The translations under genes and the position numbers were made by a program. From NCBI GenBank assembly GCA_009760855.2, contig WPIO01000037.1, forward strand, positions 3,308,501 to 3,372,500: a DNA stretch of 64,000 nucleotides, given 5' to 3'. The notes under the pieces were generated by a model, which saw nothing but the letters and a program-made list of their open reading frames with translations, did no database searches and was not told the DNA's origin. The stretch is from Cristatella mucedo (lineage: Eukaryota; Bryozoa; Phylactolaemata; Cristatellidae). Shown in pieces: positions 46,105-57,200 of the stretch (within the stretch, counting starts at the first letter, position 1; each line of letters opens with the position of its first letter).

Positions 46105-46668
46105 ACAAACGAAATGAATAATATGGTTAGGGGTGACATGCACAGGGTCAGCATGCAAATGTGGTTAGTGGCAGCATGGGCAGTGTCAGCACGCATAAGC
46201 ACATCAAGGACAAATCACAGGGACCCACTAAATGCTGTCCTAAATAGGTGTGTTTTTAGGTTCCTTTTAAATGTGGTCAGGTCAGGGGATGTTCTGACGC
46301 AGGTCGGGAGGGAGTTCCAGGCTTTGGGAGCATATGAACTAAATGCACGGTCTCCGAAGGATTTAAGGTTTGTACGAGGTATTTCTAGACTGTTGGATTC
46401 CGAAGAGCGGGTGGTACGATGCTTAGCCTGATGGGGTAGTATATCTGACAGATAGGCTGGAGCCATAGAATGAAGGGACCTAAAAGTGAGGGACAAAACC
46501 TTGAAGTCAATCCGTTGCTTCACTGGTAGCCAGTGCAGGTCGGCGAGAAGTGGAGTAATGTGGCAACTGCGACGCTCACGACAGACAAGTCTAGCTGCAG
46601 AGTTTTGCACCATCTGCAATCGCCTGATCGCACATGCTGGTTGGCCAGTAAGCAGTGAGTTGCAGAGC
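46105..46668 (-). mobile_element. LINE fragment lacking both ends
   Basis: Starts inside the 3' UTR (ACGAAATGAATAATATGG) without the stem-loop and ends at GAGTTGCAGAG. The last 134 codons of the ORF (46215-46619) are open, with CRERRSCHITPLLADLHWLP. Close to the young subfamily. The missing 3' end suggests later deletion or rearrangement, because retrotransposition would normally keep it. Confidence 0.85.
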
Positions 46669-46679
46669 TCAAGTCAGCT

Positions 46680-47330
46680 TAAATGCCTTGGCCAAACCCG
46701 GAAATACAACTGACTACCTATCTCATGGCATCTAATTGTTTGCGGCCTCAGCCATGGATTATCCCATAATCGGTTCCTAGCTGTTCAAATTTAGGAACTG
46801 CGAATAAATAATGAATATGAGTCGTAATCTGGCTGACTTTACTCACCGCCGTTTCAACTTTATTCAGCCGCGATAATTAGCTGCCCCTGATCATTTAATC
46901 GTGGGTCGACTTATATTTTTGTTTTAAGAAAAATCTCAAAACAACGTAAATACCTATTGCCGAAAGTTTATTGAGGAAGTTGTAGTGCTCTCGGGTGAAA
47001 AACAAATCATATTATATTGCTAATTATATATTGTATTATATTACATCATACGGCGGTGGCTTACCAGGCTGCTGGCAGGCACATCAGAAATAAAAAATAA
47101 TCTTCTGCTCATGAATGACGATAAAAGCGAAATGAAATACGAAAATGGGCAGTTAAAACTCGGCACAGTCGAACGCTCAAGCACGGCGAAAGGGTACTGG
47201 TAGGCTTGCGACTACTTTCAGCCGAACGGTCCCCGCTCCGCCTTCCGGTTGGCTCGCTGCTAGCGACGGCCGCAAGCGCTCCTGCGATTAGAAGTCGCGG
47301 TCAGTTGATTCTACTGCATCGCTTTCGCTT
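46680..47330. other. AT-rich stretch without a recognised gene
   Basis: No coding or repeat signal that I can support. Confidence 0.4.
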
Positions 47331-47334
47331 ACGT

Positions 47335-47445
47335 AGTGGCAAAAGAGCCTTAGCGGCTACCACTCCCCTTGCAGTGGGCAGTAACTAATGGCCCTCGATG
47401 CAGGACTCGATACACGAATCGGGCCTCGAAGCCTGAGCTCCCTAC
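47335..47445 (-). mobile_element. Possible SINE-2 copy
   Basis: AAAAGAGCCTTAGCGGCTACC followed by a GCAGTGGGCAGTAAC block and GCAGGACTCGATAC (degraded B box in reverse) fits the SINE-2 order. Confidence 0.55.
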
Positions 47446-47774
47446 GCCCTCGGTGTGCTAAGACCGGGGGGGGGGGCAGCACGTAGCGGTTCCTGAACTA
47501 ATTCTCTCTTATGGTGTCACGCAATGTCGCGCTATCGTCACGTCGCGGGGTCCCAGCTCAGCTGACCGGAGAACTCTCCGGCGCGCGAACTTTGCTTCGT
47601 CTTCATCCTCCCGCTAGCTGCCGAGCGGCAGTTAAAACGCCGATCGGCAGCTCGATCGCAGTTTGGCCTCGTCCCGGCATCGTCGCAGCCTATTTCTGGC
47701 TGCAGCCGCCTGGCCTGGACTGACCTGACCTGAACCCGCCCGATCTCGCCGCCTGACCCCGCTCGCTCGCTCGC

Positions 47775-47940
47775 CAAGCGTCCGCTTGTGGGTCTGGGAG
47801 CCCTGGGAGCAAGCTCTGGGAGCTCGCGCTTCGGGTCGTCGGTTCGAGTCCTGCAGCGGGCGCTCCTTCATCATTGTGAGCAGCGTTGGCGATTGCAGTC
47901 AAGGTCCCTTTGCCGCTATTTAAATGAGGCGCCAAATCTC
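47775..47940 (+). mobile_element. SINE-2 copy
   Basis: GTCGTCGGTTCGAGTCCTGC is a perfect B box. It is preceded by GGGAGCAAGCTCTGGGAGC and followed by GTGAGCAGCGTTGGCGATTG and CCGCTATTTAAATGAGGCG, as in the plus-strand copy at 21318-21495. Confidence 0.68.
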
Positions 47941-48354
47941 GAGTTTACCTTTTTACGTACCAATCGTTAATCTCCAAAAGCTGACGACGATGGCGTCCTA
48001 CATTGCTGCGTCAGGCGCTGCGTCGAAGCGAGTAGCAAGTCGTAGGCGCGTCGTTTTTTCGGCAGCCGAACTGGAAGCTGCAGGAATTCGCTGGTCCGAA
48101 GCAGCCAGCGTTGGGCGTTGGCTTCGCTGCTCAAGTTAGGATTTCTCGCAAAATAGAAACTCGGTAAATAAACTGCAACTAAATACCGAGTCCCGTCACT
48201 CTTGCACCTGATGTCTACTAGCTTCACATACGTACAGATTCGGAATGGGGAAACTCGTCCAAATTCGGATGATGAAAATTTTGCGATAACCAAGACGACA
48301 TCAAATGTTAACGAAGTGTTTCGTGGTTTTCGAACTGATCCGCTAATTAAGTGT

Positions 48355-48445
48355 TTCCTTTTGCAGCAAATGTAAAGCGCCTAGAGAGATATTGAGTTCT
48401 CTGAGGGCGCTTTATCAAGTGCATTATTATTATTATTATTATAGG
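48355..48445 (+). mobile_element. LINE 3' tail with (ATT)n end
   Basis: TTTTGCAGCAAATGTAAAGCG leads into the stem-loop and GGGCGCTTTATCAAGTGCA plus about seven ATT units. Confidence 0.85.
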
Positions 48446-48449
48446 TGTT

Positions 48450-48840
48450 GCCCTTATCAACGATAAGTGCATGCTTTCATATAAACTAACGCACGTTGAG
48501 AGTTGAGTGATATGACTTCCTCAAAGAGTAAGTGAGAGGCACGGGTTTCGTATCTCATACTAGCAAAGGACTACGGGTAGCGCCCAAGTAATCTCTGCTT
48601 CTCTCGGTGTGAAAGTTTAGAGTTTAGCTGCACGTTTTCGCTGGGCGTTAAGTGACGACTCTGCACTGGTCAGCACAGGCACAGCCGACGGGACGGGTGG
48701 TGCATGGCCGCGTTTTGAAATCCGCCCCGGCAGGCCCACTGCGCAGAGCCAACCGGCCGCAGTCGGACGATACCGTCCGGACCCCCCCCCCCACCCCAGC
48801 GCTAGCCGGCTGATCGGCTTTCCAGCTCTCTTCGCTGGCC
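48450..48840. other. Stretch without a recognised gene
   Basis: Nothing supported. A C10 run lies at about 48782-48792. Confidence 0.4.
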
Positions 48841-48844
48841 GACC

Positions 48845-48960
48845 GGCAAGTGGGAAGCTTGACAGGTCAGTGGGCAGCTTGACAGGACATTGGGCAGCTT
48901 GGCAGACCACTGGGCAGCAGCTTGACAAGTTGGCCAGTGGGCAGCTTGACAGGCCGATCA
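48845..48960. repeat. CAGTGGGCAGCTTGACAG minisatellite
   Basis: Five or six imperfect 18-21 bp units built from GGGCAGCTTGACAGG. Confidence 0.85.
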
Positions 48961-48964
48961 TCGA

Positions 48965-50535
48965 GGTTACTCCAAGTTGCTCCAAGCTGCCGAACTTTAA
49001 GTGAAGGCAAGACGACCGACATCCCTAGAGGCGCCCGATAAACCCTTCGGGGGGGGGGCATTCCTTGAGTCTGAAATACGTTGCAGGCTTCCGACCACAA
49101 ATGAACATCCTAGACATTGGATATTGGACAAAAAATGTCCACTCAGTGGGTGCCTCTGGACCATCGCTGGCAGACACGTACGTCAAACTGTCGCTAGTGC
49201 AGCCTCATCTGCCCTGCCTCAGACGCCCTAACCGAAGCACAACTTCTAGACATAAGATGGCGATGCAGCTATTCTAAGACGCTGCAGTTCGCTAGCTGCT
49301 CGCTGCAACGCCGGGCTGCTTGTCTCACTCTTGGCTCTATTCTCTCAACTGGATACATCGATGCGTCACAAAATGGCGACTTAAAAAATTTTGGCTAGCA
49401 GCCCGACTTATACAGCCAGTGCACCAGGCTTTTTCATGGGAAACCTTTTCCGTCAATTGGATGCAGTCCGACTCGATTCAGCGGTAATTTCGGTAATCTC
49501 GATCACGTGGCCAGTACCTTTCGGTGTCACAAGAGCTACTCCACCAGAACTCTCACAGGGGGAGGGTCATAGGTGCTTAATAAGTGGCCGCTGCTTCACT
49601 TTTAAGTGCCTCCGTGCTTTGACGAGGAAAACACGTCATAGCTCGGTCTTTCGCCTACGCCGGAGCCACATGGTGTTCAAAGTTCTGACGGCAAGCTCAA
49701 CGGATCGCCTCCGAAGATGTCAGCTTTCTGAACCGAAGGGTCTACGAACCAAACTTGTGTTACAGTGTAATCTACTTCCTTAACAGTAAAGATATCTTCC
49801 CATTGTGAATCCATCCATCATCGGCCTGAGCCCATGGCCTGAGCCCTGGCGACCTAGCCTACTGCCCGGGCGTCCTAGCCAGCACCCAAACCTGAGCCCA
49901 TGGTCTGTGCCCTGGCGTCCTAGCCACCCAAACCTGAGCCCATGGCCTGAGCCCTGGCGTCCTAGCCAGCCACCCAAACCAGCTTTCGAGCGAGTGGCTT
50001 ACATTTTTGGGGGGAAAAGGAACCCAGCTAAATGCTGAGGACATATACTGTAAATATCACCTGGCGAAGGAATAAAGATTTGAATAGCTTTATGAGGCGC
50101 TCAACATTATGGGAGTTCATCACCAGATGCAATCCAAACTCGGCAAATGCACCACTGTCGAACAGCAACAACGTACTGAAAAAATTGCACGTCAGCGTCG
50201 ACGTGAAAAAGCCCAGAAACGCTGTACGACAAAAAGTTCAGGTCTAGCTAGCTGCATCGACAGCTCACCCTATATTGAATTAGTAGAGCAGAAGAGAATA
50301 ACTGGACAGTGGCATTTGCGAAGTGAGACAGCGCAAGAGCTACATAATGCTTACAGTCGCTCCTTATTGCGGCCCACGTGCTGCACGGGAGCAAAGAAGC
50401 CAGCACAAGACCAGATGCTCACTCACCTAACTCACCTAACACCCACTCACCCTAAGGCATGCTGAGTACGGGCCGGGCAACACCGGCATGCAAAGCACGC
50501 ATGCCGGGACACGCGAGTCCATTCCACGGTCGGCT
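48965..50535. other. Stretch without a recognised gene; minisatellite at 49815-49985
   Basis: Contains a repeat of about 50 bp with the words CCTGAGCCCATGG, GAGCCCTGGCGTCCTAGCC and CACCCAAACC (three imperfect units). Open frames around 49391-49783 and 50109-50465 lack known domains. Confidence 0.5.
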
Positions 50536-50670
50536 AGCCAGATAACAGCCAGCTACTCTGGCAGCAGTGAGCGTCGGGCCAGTCATCCAACGGCTGCACG
50601 ACTCGCAAAGCCAGGCCACCGCCCCGCCCCCCGTCGTCGTCGTCGCCATCGCCGTCTCGCGACCGGCGGC

Positions 50671-50832
50671 TCAGTTGAGCAGATTGTGCCTCGTGAATAT
50701 GTTCTGCCGCTGCTCTTGCACGTCCTCCTTCCACTTTTCCTGCGTCTGCCGCACGCGATTCACCAGAGTGTTCATCACCCCGCTAGAGCCGGCCACGGCC
50801 CCGCCGGACGCTCCTCGCTCCTCTTCGGCTGG
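50671..50832 (-). CDS. Terminal exon of an unidentified gene
   Basis: A 162-bp minus-strand frame (54 codons including the TGA) following the acceptor GCGTTGCAG and entering in phase 0. The peptide changes from a Gly/Ala linker (AEEERGASGGAVAGSSG) to a predicted amphipathic helix, MNTLVNRVRQTQEKWKEDVQ, and ends QNIFTRHNLLN-stop. Heptad-like spacing of Leu, Val and Trp suggests a coiled coil. I do not recognise the family. The phase would fit the phase-0 exons at 63 kb, but a link over 12 kb that crosses several transposons is speculation. Confidence 0.5.
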   Translation of the reverse strand, partial: PAEEERGASGGAVAGSSGVMNTLVNRVRQTQEKWKEDVQEQRQNIFTRHNLLN

Positions 50833-50834
50833 CT

Positions 50835-51460
50835 GCAACGCGAATCGTCGAGGTAAACATGGCCACCAATCAACAGAGGGAAGGGTAGGAGGGGTGGGCA
50901 GCGTGTCGAGAGTCAGCGACACCAGAGCAAGGACCGTCGGAACGCTCTTAGAGAATCACTGTCCGAGCGTCGACGTTGTACAAGTCAGCGAGCAACTCAA
51001 GGCAGCGCCTCAGCAGTCGGATCGGCTCGGCCCCCGCCGATCGACGGCCGCCAACTGCTGGCTGCTTCCCTGCTGGCTGCTCTCCTGCTTTGCCGGCGGT
51101 GCGATTCGCTACGGCTCGCGCTCAGCGAGCGACAGCCAAGGCTGACACGAGGCAAGTGCTAGGACAACATGACTGCGACGACCAGGCACTTTTGCCGACC
51201 GTAACTCAAGTGCTTCTACTTGACTTCCCCTGTGCACACGTAGAGGCCATTGCAAGAAATTATACAGCCACTAAATTGATCAGTACTGCTTAAAATTATT
51301 TCTAGAATAAACGTACCGTATGACCTTAAATTTAGGTCTCCCAACCAGAACATCTACAGCCAATATTTAAAATAGGCGTGAGTTTCAGACTGAACAAGTC
51401 GGTCTCGGACAGACCGTCCACAGACCATAACATAGACAGATATGCCACGGCCTTTCGATT
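50835..51460. other. Stretch without a supported gene
   Basis: Upstream side of the terminal exon. No further exon could be placed. Confidence 0.4.
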
Positions 51461-51466
51461 CTAATA

Positions 51467-51620
51467 GCTGATTTAACAGGCTCATTTGTACAGCGGCAGA
51501 AGAGCATTTAGGGCTATCGCCACCGCTCACAGCGAGCGATAAAGAATCGCCCGCTGCAGGACGCGACCGCACGACCTGGGTCGTGAAGAGCAAGCACCTT
51601 GCCTCCCGGGTTACGACCTA
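51467..51620 (-). mobile_element. SINE-2 copy
   Basis: Reverse-strand copy: GGTAGCCGTAA-like block (here GGCGATAGCCCTAAATGCTC), TTATCGCTCGCTGTGAGC, a B box GGTCGTGCGGTCGCGTCC (changed) and GGCAAGGTGCTTGCTCTTC as A-box side. The terminal TGTTAAATCAGCTATTA is kept. Confidence 0.75.
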
Positions 51621-52147
51621 TGGTACAATGAGCTGAGGGACAGTGAGGTGGAAAGCCGAAGCTCGCTGAGCGCTCCGACTCGAACCTGCCGAATGGCGAC
51701 CTGGCCCTTCGATCTGCTGTCTTATCGAGCACTTCGGACGGTGTGAAGGATCGGGGGTGTGGTCCGTCAGCTCGGCAAGACGCCAGGGAAGCAGCAGAGC
51801 GAAGGTGCACAAATACCAACACGTAATTGGGTAGCACGGTCACCCCAAGAAGGTCAACGACTAACACACGTCTGCGGTCGAGATACCGAAGAAGAAGTAG
51901 AATGGCGACCTACTCGGGGGGGGGGATTGGTCAGAGACATTTCATCAAACTCAGCAGGGTACGAGAGCGCACTGGCGGTGGTGACATGGCATACGGTGCT
52001 CATCTCAAGACAGCCAAGGCTGTCACAGAACTGCCGTGCGTGACCAACCGTAACTGCCGAACGTGGCCAAACGATGCTGACATAACAACACGTCCACGAT
52101 TACAGAAAATAAAGCTCGAAGACATTTGATGACGTATGCAAAATAAA

Positions 52148-52310
52148 TAGCTGATTTAACAGCTTCTTTTGTGTACCGACAGACGAGCCTTTACGGCTAT
52201 CACCACCGCTTGCTACGGCGATAAAAGATCACTCACCACAGGATTCGAATCCACGACCTCGGGAATGAGGTCGTGAAAAGCAACCACCTTACCTAGTGTG
52301 CATACAGCCA
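52148..52310 (-). mobile_element. SINE-2 copy, best example
   Basis: Reverse-strand copy. From the high end: CTAGGTAAGGTGGTTGCTTT (A box region), GAGGTCGTGGATTCGAATCC (perfect B box), GTGATCTTTTATCGCCGTAG, GGTGATAGCCGTAAAGGCTC and the 3' end GAAGCTGTTAAATCAGC. About 160 bp; no LINE-type hairpin, so its partner LINE differs from that of SINE-1. Confidence 0.85.
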
Positions 52311-52314
52311 AGTT

Positions 52315-53185
52315 TATCCAAACGAAATCAGAAATTTTTCTCGTCATTTAAAACTAGAGCTGAACTCGCATTTCAAATTTCAATCAGATATGTGAGGTAT
52401 TAGCCCTGTTGTGGATTTTACAAGGTACACACCTACACTGGCAATGAAGCTTTATGAAAATCCCAAGAGTGCACCTCAAGAAGCTTCATGCATGCATCTC
52501 GATCTAAGTTGTGATACAAAGTTGTGATACAAGTCGCATACTGTATGATGCAGAGGTAGGTAAATTGTTATTCGTATATATGCTGCTTCGGGTTTACATT
52601 CGGGTTAGACGTTGTTTACATAACCAACTTTCCTTTACAACTTCCGATCCCGTTTCTGACATATTTGTCTTTCGAAAAGTATCCTAAGCAAATATTCGAT
52701 TGTCGGACACATTTTAAAAGTATTTTTTTTACACTTCCCCTTGAGAAGCGGCACGGTCATGACCACTATTGAGTCAAGGATGAAACAGGTGGCCAGAGAA
52801 GCATCGCGATCGAGCTCAGCACTGTTCCTGTTCCTCCACCTCCTAATACTACCGACCGACGAGAGCGAGGCAAAGGACAGAGGGCAAGGGCAGAGGGCAA
52901 GGACAGAGGGTAAGGACAGAGGGCAAAGCTCTCCAAACACAGCATCACCCTCCTCCGACACAGGCACGGCATGATGCGGTCACGCGACCATGCAGTGACT
53001 AGCACTGATTTGCGGATCGAGAGTGGGCGCCATCTGGATTCTGCTCGCGACCGTGACTGTCAACAGCAGCCCCTCAGCGACGCGGTCACGAGCCGTCTAA
53101 ACGTCATCTTCGCGAAAACAGCTATAAAGGCTGGCAAAACGAGCCTTCTCTCTAGATCTGAAAAACTGTCATTTTTGAAAAACAG
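52315..53185. other. Stretch without a supported gene; small repeat at 52866-52925
   Basis: A 13-15 bp repeat (GGACAGAGGGCAA, four copies) is the only structure recognised. Confidence 0.5.
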
Positions 53186-53623
53186 CTATTTGCAGTTTTC
53201 AAAAAAATAGCTGTTTTTACTGCTTTCTTTTATTCACCAATTTTAGCCCGTGGCTTATTTTGAGATTAACACCGTTTTATTATACATCTTTCGTGATAAG
53301 TTTTACATTATTACATTTTTACTTCTTATAATACTTCAAGAATAGAAATGCATTAAGGGGCTCGTCTAAGAGACACCATCATAATTTTTTTTACAGAAAT
53401 TCGTAGACCAAAAAAACTTTCAACGTCCGTTGATATCGTTGAAATGGATAGTTTTAGTGTACAAATTTCTGAATATGTTTAGTGCGCTGGCCGGAGTTTA
53501 TGAAGCACGTGAATTCTGACTTAAGCCATTTGAAAATGTCGCCCTCCGGCTGCAATTGATGATCTATCTCCTTGAAGCAACAAATTCGATTCATCTTGAA
53601 GAGTCAAATTCACACTTTCAGCA

Positions 53624-54215
53624 TCATTCGACGATTGTTCGAAAACTTCTATATCGTTGACACCAAATAGACGAGACGCTACCTTTCCCTCGAGATTTAG
53701 CGTAGCTTTGATGATTGACAGGTGGAGTTTCGCGACTGTGCAAGAGGTTTATGAAATCCTTTTTCAATCGATCTTCAACGCGACACTTAAAATTTTCCAT
53801 GAGCTTGGTACTAATGTCATTATTCAGGTTAGAGAGCATGTTGAACATGAATTCTAAAACTGAGTCAGCATTCATCAACGTCGCGTCTCCTCGACTTACA
53901 TTCTCAACAGCAAGTTTCACAAGTCCTATTGCCCTCAGAAGAGTTTTGAGCATCAAAATCCAATGTCTCAATCATTTCCAGCGCCTTGAGTTCGGTCGGT
54001 GTCTCGCGGATGGTGACTACTGTCTTTATTAGTGGTTCTAACATTGTTGAGAAGGAGTACCACCGCTCTGCCCCGTCTTCACTTCAAGATGCAGTTCAAT
54101 CTCGGGCCCAAACTCAGCTTTTACTTTGGAATGATAAGACATTGTTTCGAAGTTGATTTTTTGATTAATTTGACAAGCTTACATGATTTCGTGAGCAGAT
54201 AGTGATATTCAACGT
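53624..54215 (-). pseudogene. hAT transposase, C-terminal part
   Basis: Contains FGPEIELHLEVKTG, a damaged form of the LDVKTRWNS motif of hAT transposases. After frame changes comes a long open stretch (53971-53624) with LLRAIGLVKLAVENVSRGDA, NADSVLEFMFNML and KCRVEDRLKKDFINLLH, the pattern of the C-terminal half (a helix-rich region ending before the dimerisation domain). Frameshifts and stops make it non-functional. Confidence 0.72.
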
Positions 54216-54218
54216 CTT

Positions 54219-57200
54219 AATAATATAATAATAATAATATTGCACTTGATAAAGCGCCCTCAGAGAACTTAATCTCTTTCTAGGCGCTTTACATTTGCTG
54301 CAAAGTGATACGCAATAGAATAGTAAGTAAAATCATGCTTGAAAAACAAACAAAATGAACAATATGGTTAGGGGTGACATGCACAGGGTCAGCATACAAA
54401 TGTGGTTAGTGGCAGCATGCACAGTGTCAGCACGCATAAGCACAACAAGGACGAATCACAGGGACCCACTAAATGATGTCCTAAATAGGTGTTTTTAAGT
54501 TTCTTTTAAATGTGGTCAGGTCAGGGGATGTTCTGATGCAGGTCGGGAGGGAGTTCCAGGCTTTGGGAGCATACGAGCTAAATGCACGGTCTCCAAAGGA
54601 TTTAAGGTTTGTACGAGGTATTTCTAGACTGTTGGATTCCGAAAAGCGAGTGGTACGATGCTTGGCCTGATGGGGTAGTATATCTGAAAGATAGGCTGGA
54701 GCCATAGAATGAAGAGACCTAAAAGTGAGCGACAAAACCTTGAAGTCAATCCGTTGCTTCACTGGTAGCCAGTGCAGGTCGGCGAGAAGTGGAGTAATGT
54801 GGCAACTGCGACGCTCACGACAGACAAGCCTAGCTGCAGAGTTTTGCACCATCTGCAATCGCCTGATCGCACATGCTGGTAGGCCAGTAAGCAGTGAGTT
54901 GCAGAAGTCGAGACGAGATGTCACGAATGCATGGACCAACTTGGACGTGGTATCCTTATCTAAACAAGCCCTAATTTTAGCAATGTTATGAAGCTGAAAA
55001 TAGGCTGATTTGACTGTGGAGCTGATGTGGTCGTCTAACGAGAGGTCGCTTTGGAATATGACACCTAGATTTCGAGCTGATTCAACTGGAAATATGATGG
55101 CAGAGCCAATTTTGAAAGTCAGCCTTTCCAATTTCTGAATAACACTAGGTTTGCCCATAACTAGTAAGTTAGTTTTATCATCGTTTAGTTTTAGAAAATT
55201 TGCTGCCATCCATGATCGGATGTCATCAATGCATTCAGCAAGTGAGTTGAGAGAATTTGAGGTGCTCGAAGGCTGGGAGGGATCAAAGCAAAGGTACAAC
55301 TGAGTGTCATCCGCATAGAAGTGAAAGCCTAGATTGTGCTTGGCAATCACATCAGCAAGAGGGAGAGTATAAACGGTGAAAAGGACCGGACCTAGCACTG
55401 AGCCCTGAGGTACTCCATATTTTAGAGGTACTTCAGATGATCTTTGTCCATTAACGTCAACACTCTGGAGTCTCCCACTGAGATAGGACCTGAACCACTG
55501 CAGAGCAGTGCCAGTGATGCCCAGGCGAGATGAGAGGCGCTCTAGAAGTACTTTGTGATCGATGGTATCAAAAGCTGCCGAAAGATCGAGCAAAACAAGA
55601 AGAGACACTCTACCCATGTCTGCATTCCTAAGTAGGTCGTTGTATACCCGAAGCAATGCTGACTCTGTGGAGTGATTAGCTCTAAAGCCAGACTGGAACT
55701 TACTAGCAAGGTGTGAGGTTTCGATATACGAGTTCAGCTGGTCTGCCACGACCCGTTCCAGTGTCTTTGATAGCAATGGTAGAAGGGAGACTGGGCGGTA
55801 GTTGCTTAAGTTCTCTTGGTCTAGTGTAGCTTTCTTGAGAAGTGGCCTGACTACAGCTTTTTTGAAAGGTGCTGGGACCTGACCTGAGGCTAATGACATA
55901 TTAATGATGTTGGTTATGCATGGCAGCAGCAGATCAATGCAACGTAGGAGCAGGACAGTGGGAATAGGGTCCAGTGGACTTGTTGTCTTCTTTGATTGAG
56001 ATACGAGCTTTAGGACTACATCACTAGTGACCTGTTTAAATGCAGACATTGAGGTGCAGCCAGGAACCGAGGAACAGCATTCTAGTGGGAAGGTTGTCAT
56101 CGCAGGGATGGATTCCCTGATTTTGTCTATCTTCTGCACAAAGAATCGAGAGAAGCGATCGGCTAGATCATCACAAGGATCATCAGGTAAGGAGCTAACC
56201 TGAGAACGGTTGAGGAGATGGTTTATTGTCGACATCAGCATTTTTGGATTGTGCATCTGTGATTCAACAATGTTTCTATAGAAGCTAGACTTAGCCTTTG
56301 CTAGGATCGATTGGTACGACCTACAGTAGTCTTCATATGCCTGTCGATGGACAGTTAGTCCGGATCTTTTGTATGCCTTTTCAAGCTTCCGTTTAGTAGA
56401 CTTGGCTAGTTTAATGTCTGTGGTAAACCATAGGCCGTCTGGGCGGGGGCGCACAGTGCGCTTTGTCAAAGGTGCAAACTCGTCGAGCGTGTCAGCTAGT
56501 GTCGTGTTGTAGCAATCTACCAGTGATGACAGATCGGAGGGAGGACTGAGCAGCAAAGGTGAAGCAGATATTCTGGCACGGACAGCATCGATGTCAAGGG
56601 TCTTGAGGTTTCGCGATTCACAGGTTATTTTAGAGGAGAATGTGGGCACACACTGTAGATTGAATGAGATCTGCATGTGGTCAGATAAGCAGGATTTGGT
56701 GATAACTGGTGATGACAAAGTGCAGTTATATGAGAAAATTTGGTCGAGTGTGTGACCCTTGATGTGGGTAGGGCCATGCACATGAGCCACAAGAGATAAT
56801 GAGTCTGGCAATGTACGAAATTCGGTGCTGAAAGCGTCAGATAAGTTATCAAAGTGAACGTTGAAATCACCCATAACGAGGAAGGATCGATTTATTGCAC
56901 ACAGAATCGAAATGAGATCGGAGAAATCTGAGATAAAGGAGGATTTGGTACCTGGTGGGCGATAGACTACTGCCACTATCGGTAGCTTGTTTTCGGGTGA
57001 GACCAGGACAATTGATTCAAAAGACTGTTTCGAGGGTACCGCAAATGGCTTGAAGTTGAATTTCGAGTGCACGATAATAGCAACTCCACCTCCAGTTTTG
57101 ATTGATCTAGGGGTGTGAAAGAACGTGAAACCAGATGGAGTAGCGTCTTTAATTGTCGGGCAGTTTATCGATTTCAGCCAAGTTTCAGTTAGGGCGAGCA

